Assembly: GCA_049514335.1 (NCBI GenBank)
Contig: JBEKVE010000050.1
Coordinates: forward strand, 1 to 17,935
DNA from: JBEKVE01 sp049514335
Lineage (GTDB): Bacteria > Actinomycetota > Acidimicrobiia > Acidimicrobiales > UBA8190
Direction of reading: 5' to 3'
DNA length: 17,935 nt
A program made the translations under genes and the position numbers. Position 1 is the stretch's first letter, and each line of letters begins with the position of its first letter. Positions 13,536 to 17,935 of the stretch are shown here, in pieces. Below the pieces are notes generated by a model that searched no databases, was not told the origin of the DNA, and saw only the letters and a program-made list of their open reading frames with translations.

Positions 13536-14441
13536 TCACCGGGCGCCCAGCACGGCGTCGAGCGCCACGTCCAGGCTGGGATGGGCGAAGCGGTACCCGT
13601 CGCCGAGGACGCGTTCGGGCAGGACGCGCTGGCCGGCCAGGATCATCTCCGAGGCGAGCTCCGAGCCGAGCGCCAGGCGCAGCGCCACCCCCGGCACTGC
13701 GAGCACCGCCGGGCGGTGCACGGCCTTGCCCAGCGCGGCGGTGAAGGCGCGGTTGGTGACCGGGCCGGGGGCGGTGGCGTTGACCGGCCCCACGAGCGAG
13801 GCATGGTCCAGGGCGTGCAGGATCACGCCGACCTCGTCGTCGATGGTGATCCAGCTCAGCCACTGTCGGCCGTTGCCCAGGCGGCCCCCCACGCCCAAGC
13901 GGAAGAGCGGCAGCTGGCGGGCGAGCGCCCCGCCCTGCGCGCTCAACACCACTCCCGAGCGCAGCCGCACCACCCGGATACCGGCCTCGGACGCGGGCGT
14001 GGTGGCGTCCTCCCACCCCCGGCACAGATCGGCCAGGAAACCCGTTCCCGGGGCGCTGGCCTCGGTCAGCTCCTCGTCGTCGCGGTCGCCGTAATAGCCC
14101 ACGGCCGACGCGCTCACGAGGACCGAGGGTCGGCGCTCCAGCCCGGCCAGGGTGCGGCACAGCACGGTGGTGGCGGCGAGGCGGCTGGACACGATCTCGC
14201 GCCGGCGTGCCGGCGACCAGCGCTTGTCCCCGAGACCGGCCCCTGCCAGGTGGACCACGGCGTCGGCGCGGCGAAGGGCGTCGAGGGCGTCGTCTCCCAC
14301 CGTCCCGGCGGCGGGGTCCCACCACGCCCCGCCCGCCACCGGTCGGCGCAGAAGGGGGACCGCCTCGTCACCCCGGGTTCGCACCGCGGTGACGAGGGCG
14401 CCGCCGATGAGGCCGCCCGAGCCCGTCACCACCACCCGCAT
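13536..14441 (-). CDS. TIGR01777-family NAD-dependent epimerase/oxidoreductase
   Basis: A 301-aa extended-SDR protein. The N-terminal Rossmann motif is VVVTGSGGLIGG (3-14), then AVVHLAGAGLGDKRWSPARR (about 61-80) and SVLVSASAVGYYGDR (about 106-120), all hallmarks of the TIGR01777 group (formerly called SulA-like). The C-terminal part from about 245 matches the short DUF1731-like domain (VPGVALRLALGSELASEMILAGQRVLPERV), and the end is the usual FAHPSLDVALDAVL. The family is widespread; the reaction is not established. The ATG at 14441 is one base after the purE stop, so it is translated from the purE transcript. No hairpin was recognised in the 78-base gap before the convergent upstream gene. 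Confidence 0.92.
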   Translation of the reverse strand: MRVVVTGSGGLIGGALVTAVRTRGDEAVPLLRRPVAGGAWWDPAAGTVGDDALDALRRADAVVHLAGAGLGDKRWSPARRREIVSSRLAATTVLCRTLAGLERRPSVLVSASAVGYYGDRDDEELTEASAPGTGFLADLCRGWEDATTPASEAGIRVVRLRSGVVLSAQGGALARQLPLFRLGVGGRLGNGRQWLSWITIDDEVGVILHALDHASLVGPVNATAPGPVTNRAFTAALGKAVHRPAVLAVPGVALRLALGSELASEMILAGQRVLPERVLGDGYRFAHPSLDVALDAVLGAR

Positions 14442-14442
14442 C

Positions 14443-14949
14443 TCAGGTCCCTCCGGCTCCGCCGTACCGGGCGCGGATCTCCTCGTCGGCGGCCCGCACC
14501 TTGGTCGCCATGGCCCGGCGAGATTCCTCCAATGCCGCCGTCAGCGTCTCGTCGCCGAGGGCGAGCATCCGCACGGCCATGAGCGCGGCGTTGCGGGCAC
14601 CGTTCACGGCCACGGTGGCCACGGGCACCCCGGCGGGCATCTGGACCATGGCCAGCAGGGAGTCGAGCCCCCCGAGGCCCCCGACGGCGACGGGAACGCC
14701 GATCACGGGGAGGGGGGTGGCGGCGGCCAGCACCCCGGCCAGATGGGCGGCCCCGCCCGCTGCGGCGATGATGACCCCGAAGCCCTTCCCGGCCGCGTCG
14801 CGGGCGAATTGGAGCGCGTCGTCGGGGGTGCGGTGCGCAGAGAGGACCCGCACCTCCACCGGCACGTCGAACTCCCGCAGCGCCTCCACCGCCGCCTCCA
14901 TCACCGGAGCGTCGGAGGCGCTCCCCATCACGATGCCCACCCGTTTCAT
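14443..14949 (-). CDS. purE: N5-carboxyaminoimidazole ribonucleotide mutase
   Basis: A 168-aa class I PurE that converts N5-CAIR to CAIR in de novo purine synthesis. GSASD (9-13), LSAHRTPD with the catalytic His39 (36-43), and AAAGGAAHLAG (62-72) are the three active-site stretches. Length and octamer-type sequence are typical. The usual partner purK is not in the window. The ATG at 14949 is preceded by GGAGG. The gene is coupled to the TIGR01777 epimerase, an unusual pairing. An inverted repeat upstream (14980-15012) may regulate it. Confidence 0.96.
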   Translation of the reverse strand: MKRVGIVMGSASDAPVMEAAVEALREFDVPVEVRVLSAHRTPDDALQFARDAAGKGFGVIIAAAGGAAHLAGVLAAATPLPVIGVPVAVGGLGGLDSLLAMVQMPAGVPVATVAVNGARNAALMAVRMLALGDETLTAALEESRRAMATKVRAADEEIRARYGGAGGT

Positions 14950-14979
14950 CCGGCCTCCGGTCTGTCGTCGGTCCCGCCC

Positions 14980-15012
14980 GTCGGGGCCCGTGGTGGCGCA
15001 TTCTGCCCCGAC
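14980..15012. promoter_or_regulatory. 8-bp inverted repeat upstream of purE
   Basis: GTCGGGGC (14980-14987) and GCCCCGAC (15005-15012) are perfect reverse complements separated by 17 bases, 31 bases before the purE start. Read on the minus strand an AGAAT-like hexamer (CAGAAT) sits inside the loop. It could be an operator, or an RNA hairpin in the purE leader. It does not have the core features of a purine riboswitch. Confidence 0.45.
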
Positions 15013-15107
15013 ACCCGCCGCCCTCTCACCTCCGGGTACCGCCGCCCTCCGGGGGACCCTCCCGTCCGCCGCATCGGCCCCACGTGCCCCGTCGTTTCCG
15101 GTCAGCT

Positions 15108-15131
15108 CTGACGACCCGTCGGCTCCGTCAG
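15108..15131. terminator. Hairpin overlapping the nitrobindin-like stop codon
   Basis: CTGACG (15108-15113) and CGTCAG (15126-15131) form a perfect 6-bp stem around a 12-base loop. The minus-strand stop codon (15130-15128) is inside the stem, the same arrangement as the hairpin at 7141-7173. No T tract is present. Confidence 0.45.
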
Positions 15132-15637
15132 CCCGGTGGTGCGCTCACCCGCCGTAGGGTGCCGCGCAGGTGGAACGAGAGCGGCACCCCCACGGCGGCC
15201 ATGTCGAGCTCGTACTCGAGGTTGTCGCCCTCGACGGTCACGCGCCGCACCAGGGCTGTGATCTCCTTGGCGCTCGTCGTCCGGGCCACGGCCACAGACG
15301 CCAGGACGACGGCGCTGTCGGTGCACGGGCCTTCGCTCACCTCCACCACGCCGGTGGGATGGGCGACGACGAGCTCGGCGTGCCCCGGCGAGGGACAGCG
15401 CCAGTAGCCCGTCTCGGCGTGCAGGGGGCGGCCGTCGTCGAGGCTCCAGGTGCGCTGGGCGTAGGCCAGGAAGGGCTTGCCCACGTGCGAGATGGTGACC
15501 TCCTCGCCGTAGTGGAAGGCTTCGACGGTGGGGTAGTCGCCCTCGCCCTCGCCCGCCCACCGGCCCACCAGGAAGGCGAGCGGTGCCACGTCGGGGTGGA
15601 TGGGGGCCGGCCCCGAGGTGCCGTGCCCGGTCGTCAC
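15128..15637 (-). CDS. Nitrobindin-like (FABP family) heme-binding protein
   Basis: A 169-aa beta-barrel protein. GRWAGEGEGDYPT (25-37) is the nitrobindin G-x-W-x-G-x-G signature. His156 in VPLSFHLRGTLRR corresponds to the conserved proximal heme ligand near the C-terminus. Nitrobindins bind ferric heme and NO, and some isomerise peroxynitrite to nitrate, so the role here is probably reactive nitrogen handling. The GTG at 15637 overlaps the end of the methyltransferase gene by four bases (GTGA), so the two are translated together. The gene ends in the hairpin at 15108-15131. Confidence 0.9.
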   Translation of the reverse strand: MTTGHGTSGPAPIHPDVAPLAFLVGRWAGEGEGDYPTVEAFHYGEEVTISHVGKPFLAYAQRTWSLDDGRPLHAETGYWRCPSPGHAELVVAHPTGVVEVSEGPCTDSAVVLASVAVARTTSAKEITALVRRVTVEGDNLEYELDMAAVGVPLSFHLRGTLRRVSAPPG

Positions 15638-16212
15638 GGGGCGCTCCGCCGGTGCACCGACACCGCGTAGTCACCGCCGGAGTACGGGGCCCGCTCCCAC
15701 GTGGCCCAGCGGTGCACGAGCTCGAGACCCGCACCGGCGCACAGCTCGTCGTAGCGGGCCACGGTCAGCTGGCGGCCGACCTGGAACCCGGCTACCACCA
15801 AGCCCCCGGGGCGCACGGCGCTCGCCATGGCCCCCACCACGGCCCCCTCGGTGCCGAGCTGCACGAAGATCATGACGTTGCCCGCCGCCAGGACGACATC
15901 GAAGGTGGCGTCGTTGCGGTCCTCGGCGCCCAGGTCGCCCAGGCTGGCCAGGTCGGCCCGGAGCCAGTCGAGCTCGGGAGCCTTGGCCCGGGCCACGTCG
16001 AGCATGGCCGGCTCGATGTCGACGCCGAGGACCTGATAGCCGCGCCGTGCCAGCTCGATGGCGATGCGGCCCGTGCCGCAGCCGGCGTCGAGAATGCGGG
16101 CCGGCGGGTCACCCACGAGGTGGGTGACGAGGTCGGCCTCGCCGTGGAGGTACTGCCCCTGCTCCGCCAGACGGGCGAAGCGGGCGTCGTACTCCTCGCC
16201 GCGTAGAGGCAC
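15634..16212 (-). CDS. Class I SAM-dependent methyltransferase
   Basis: A 192-aa Rossmann-like methyltransferase. Motif I is ILDAGCGTGRIA (about 40-51), with the acidic residue Asp65 (GVDIEPAM) binding the ribose of SAM. Then come FDVVLAAGNVMIF (strand 4 region), VRPGGLVVAGF and the beta-7 hairpin. It is of the generic Methyltransf_25/11 type; substrate is unknown. The frame opens at 16221, but the start is set at the second GTG (16212), since TACCGT lies exactly 7 bases upstream. It overlaps the nitrobindin gene by four bases. The gene faces the divergent oxidoreductase at 16266 across a 53-base gap. Confidence 0.88.
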   Translation of the reverse strand: MPLRGEEYDARFARLAEQGQYLHGEADLVTHLVGDPPARILDAGCGTGRIAIELARRGYQVLGVDIEPAMLDVARAKAPELDWLRADLASLGDLGAEDRNDATFDVVLAAGNVMIFVQLGTEGAVVGAMASAVRPGGLVVAGFQVGRQLTVARYDELCAGAGLELVHRWATWERAPYSGGDYAVSVHRRSAP

Positions 16213-16219
16213 GGCGCCC

Positions 16220-16225
16220 ACGGTA
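16220..16225 (-). promoter_or_regulatory. Likely -10 element of a leaderless methyltransferase promoter (TACCGT)
   Basis: On the minus strand TACCGT is followed by exactly 7 bases and then the GTG at 16212. This supports 16212 rather than the upstream GTG at 16221, which overlaps the hexamer itself. A plus-strand TACTGC overlaps it and may serve the divergent gene. Confidence 0.55.
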
Positions 16226-16265
16226 CTGCCACCATGGGCGGAGGCGAGCAGAAGGGGAGCGGTCC

Positions 16266-17180
16266 ATGCGCATCGGAATAGGGCTCGACATGTTCGGCAC
16301 CATCGACGCCGTCGTCGATCGAGCGCGTACCCTGGCGGCGACCGGGGTGGCGTCGCTGTGGTCGTCGCAGATCTTCGGCTGGGACACCCTCAGCGTGCTG
16401 GCCGTGGTGGGTCGCGAGGTGCCCGGGATCGAGCTCGGCACCGCCGTCATCCCCGTGCACCCCCGCCATCCCATGGCGCTCGCCCAGCAGGCGCTCACCG
16501 TGCAGGCCGCCACCGGTGGCCGGTTCACGCTGGGCGTAGGGCTGTCGCACCAGGTGGTGGTGGAGGGGGCGTGGGGGTACTCCTACGACCACCCCGCCCG
16601 GTACATGCGCGAGTACCTGTCGGTGCTCGTGCCGCTGCTGCACGGCGAGCAGGTGTCGTTCCAGGGCGAGGTGATCACCACCAACGCCTTCGGCCCCCTG
16701 GACGTGGCGCCCACACCCGCACCCGACGTCCTCGTGGCGGCGCTCGGCCCCACCATGCTGCGCATCGCCGGCACGCTGGCCGACGGCACGGTGACGTGGA
16801 TGGTGGGACCGGGTACGGTCGGCGACCACATCGCCCCCGCCATCACCGCGGCGGCGGCCGAGGCGGGGCGCCGCGCCCCGCGCGTGGTGGTGTGCCTGCC
16901 CGTGAGCGTCACCGACGACCCCGCCGGGGCCCGCGCGCGGGCCGACAAGATGTTCGCCATGTACGGCCACCTGCCCGCCTACCGGGCCATGCTCGACCGC
17001 GAGGGAGCGGCGGGGCCGGCCGACGTGGCCATCGTGGGTGACGAGTCCTCGGTGCAGCAGCAGATCGCCGGCGTGGCCGAGGCCGGGGCGACCGAGTTCT
17101 CGGCCGTGGTGTACGGCTCGCACGAGGAGGCGGCCCGCACGAGGGCGCTGCTCGGGTCCCTGGCCGCCGCGTCCTCGTGA
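16266..17180 (+). CDS. LLM-class flavin-dependent oxidoreductase, TIGR03564-like (F420 probable)
   Basis: A 304-aa luciferase-like enzyme. MRIGIGLDM opens strand 1; VASLWSSQIFGWDTL is a strand-2 element of the TIGR03564 type. IELGTAVIPVHPRHPMALAQQALTVQAATGGRFTLGVGLSH is the typical middle, and PDVLVAALGPTMLRIAGTLADGTVTWMVGP the cofactor-side turn. Actinobacterial members of this group use F420 to reduce or oxidise small molecules, but substrate and cofactor are inferred. The start ATG has a GGGGAGCG site about 5 bases away. It is divergent from the methyltransferase. It is only distantly similar to the oxidoreductase at 12501-13457: they share the fold segments but not the active-site loops. 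Confidence 0.92.
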   Translation: MRIGIGLDMFGTIDAVVDRARTLAATGVASLWSSQIFGWDTLSVLAVVGREVPGIELGTAVIPVHPRHPMALAQQALTVQAATGGRFTLGVGLSHQVVVEGAWGYSYDHPARYMREYLSVLVPLLHGEQVSFQGEVITTNAFGPLDVAPTPAPDVLVAALGPTMLRIAGTLADGTVTWMVGPGTVGDHIAPAITAAAAEAGRRAPRVVVCLPVSVTDDPAGARARADKMFAMYGHLPAYRAMLDREGAAGPADVAIVGDESSVQQQIAGVAEAGATEFSAVVYGSHEEAARTRALLGSLAAASS

Positions 17181-17187
17181 GCGGCCC

Positions 17188-17206
17188 GGCGCCGGTCGCC
17201 GGCGTC
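17188..17206. terminator. Hairpin between convergent genes
   Basis: CGCCGG (17190-17195) pairs with CCGGCG (17199-17204) around a 3-base TCG loop, and one G-U and one G-C pair can extend it to 8 bp. It fills the 30-base gap between the oxidoreductase and the convergent DsbA-like gene. No T tract is present. Confidence 0.55.
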
Positions 17207-17210
17207 TGGC

Positions 17211-17816
17211 TCAGCGCGAGATGGTGGTGTACTTGAACTCGTTCAGCTCGGGGCGCTCGTCGATGAGCGACAGCACCTTGTCGATGGTGTCGCGGGCCCG
17301 GGCGCCGTCTCCCTCGGGGCGCGTCATGATCCGGACGAACACGGCCCGGTCGTCGAGGACGAACGTGGGCACGCCGAAGACGTGGTGGTCGGTCACCGCC
17401 GCCTCGTGGGCGGCGCGGAACGTCTGACGGGGCCCGCCCTCGGCCACGACGGCGAACACCCGATCGGCATCGACGTCGGCATCCTTCAGCACCTCGCGGA
17501 TCACGGCCTCGTCGCGCAGGTCGCGTCCGAGGTCGTGCCGGGCGGCGAACAACCCCGTGTGGACGTCGAGGAAGTGCTCGGCATCGGTGTCGCGCACCAC
17601 CAGGCTGGCCTCGATGGCGAAGAGGTCACCCGCCTTGTCGGGGTCGTCCCACACGGCCGGGCCGCCCTCCTCCACGTGGGCCTGGGACAGCGAAAAGGGG
17701 GCGAAGTCGACGTCCCAGTCCGCTCCGGCCCGCAGCGCCGCCACGACGTGCTCGTGGGCGTTGCGGGCGAAGGGACAGCGGTAGTCGTAGGTGACGGAGA
17801 AGGCGCGTGTGCTCAC
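17211..17816 (-). CDS. DsbA-family thioredoxin-fold protein with a monothiol CPFA site
   Basis: A 201-aa DsbA-like protein. The active-site loop after the first strand is DYRCPFARNAHEHV with Cys14, and the second Cys is replaced by Ala17, so it cannot do dithiol oxidation. The cis-proline loop is FGVPTFV (Pro150), and an all-helical insertion (about 60-135) separates the two thioredoxin parts, as in the FrnE/2-hydroxychromene-carboxylate isomerase/mycothiol-dependent nitroreductase side of the family. No signal peptide is present, so it acts in the cytoplasm, perhaps with mycothiol. The GTG start at 17816 is the only plausible one. Upstream lies a 16-bp tandem repeat. Function is not established. 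Confidence 0.88.
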   Translation of the reverse strand: MSTRAFSVTYDYRCPFARNAHEHVVAALRAGADWDVDFAPFSLSQAHVEEGGPAVWDDPDKAGDLFAIEASLVVRDTDAEHFLDVHTGLFAARHDLGRDLRDEAVIREVLKDADVDADRVFAVVAEGGPRQTFRAAHEAAVTDHHVFGVPTFVLDDRAVFVRIMTRPEGDGARARDTIDKVLSLIDERPELNEFKYTTISR

Positions 17817-17856
17817 AGGGGGTGCAACCCCGCGCCGTCCCCCGGCATTCCAGGCC

Positions 17857-17935
17857 CGGCCGGGACCTCAGTGGGCCGGGACCTCAGTGGGCCGGGACCT
17901 CAGTGGGCCGGGACCTCAGTGGGCCGGGACCTCAG
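17857..17935. repeat. 16-bp tandem direct repeat, at least five copies, running off the window
   Basis: The unit GGGCCGGGACCTCAGT repeats at 17857 (first base C instead of G), 17873, 17889, 17905 and 17921 (15 of 16 bases visible). All copies are otherwise identical. The array begins 40 bases upstream of the DsbA-like start codon, on its promoter side, and continues beyond the sequence, so the full copy number is unknown. There is no spacer between units, so it is not a CRISPR array. Confidence 0.9.

Noticed and set aside
14950..15127. Purine riboswitch upstream of purE
   Set aside because: Only an isolated 8-bp inverted repeat is visible; no three-way junction or conserved loop sequence could be traced.
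17857..17935. CRISPR array
   Set aside because: Units are contiguous with no spacers and are only 16 bp, and no cas gene is nearby.

Overview
This 17.9 kb window is a gene-dense piece of a very GC-rich bacterial chromosome, almost certainly from an actinobacterium. The taxonomic pointers are a mycothiol S-conjugate amidase, three luciferase-like flavin oxidoreductases of the kind that often use F420, a PspA-HtpX-PspAB stress operon, a nitrobindin-like protein, many GTG starts, and several genes that look leaderless (a -10-like TAnnnT hexamer 6-8 bases before the start codon). The whole set resembles the class Acidimicrobiia most, but that placement is inference. No rRNA, tRNA, IS element, phage gene or CRISPR array was found. 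Third-codon-position GC looks uniformly high, with no sign of recent transfer.

Layout. (1) 3-4374, plus strand: a compact catabolic-looking cluster: the C-terminus of a luciferase-like monooxygenase, an atypical SDR, a two-domain SGNH/GDSL hydrolase, an IclR-type regulator, a classical SDR that overlaps the regulator by 4 bases, and a 106-aa protein of unknown function. (2) 4396-7130, plus strand: class II fumarase, a pterin-4a-carbinolamine dehydratase with its own leaderless promoter, and a 335-aa protein with a DHH-phosphoesterase-like motif. (3) 7168-9672, minus strand: the membrane-stress operon pspA-htpX-pspAB, meeting the previous block at a strong hairpin. (4) 9908-11336, plus strand: mycothiol S-conjugate amidase (mca), divergent from pspA, then an SCP2-domain protein with its own promoter. 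(5) 11401-12463, minus strand: a YdjC/ChbG-type carbohydrate deacetylase behind a small unknown gene. (6) 12501-13457, plus strand: a second luciferase-like oxidoreductase. (7) 13536-14949, minus strand: purE followed one base later by a TIGR01777-type epimerase. (8) 15128-16212, minus strand: a SAM methyltransferase overlapping a nitrobindin-like gene. (9) 16266-17180, plus strand: a third luciferase-like oxidoreductase. (10) 17211-17816, minus strand: a DsbA-fold protein with a monothiol CPFA site. A 16-bp tandem repeat lies upstream of it and runs off the window end.

There is no gene-free stretch above 300 bases. The largest gaps are 9673-9907 (the divergent pspA/mca promoter region) and 14950-15127 (upstream of purE, holding an 8-bp inverted repeat).

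How the parts fit. Blocks 1 and 2 suggest oxidative breakdown of an alicyclic or terpenoid-like compound (alcohol to ketone by an SDR, oxygenation by the flavin enzyme, ester or lactone cleavage by the SGNH hydrolase) under IclR control; the substrate is unknown. Blocks 3, 4, 8 and 10 have an envelope- and redox-stress flavour: PspA membrane maintenance, mycothiol detoxification, a heme/NO-type nitrobindin and a thioredoxin-fold protein. The most unusual signals are the repeated TACCGT-N6/7-start motif, the terminal 16-bp repeats, and the DHH-like motif in an uncharacterised protein. No clearly new multi-gene system could be proven from sequence alone.
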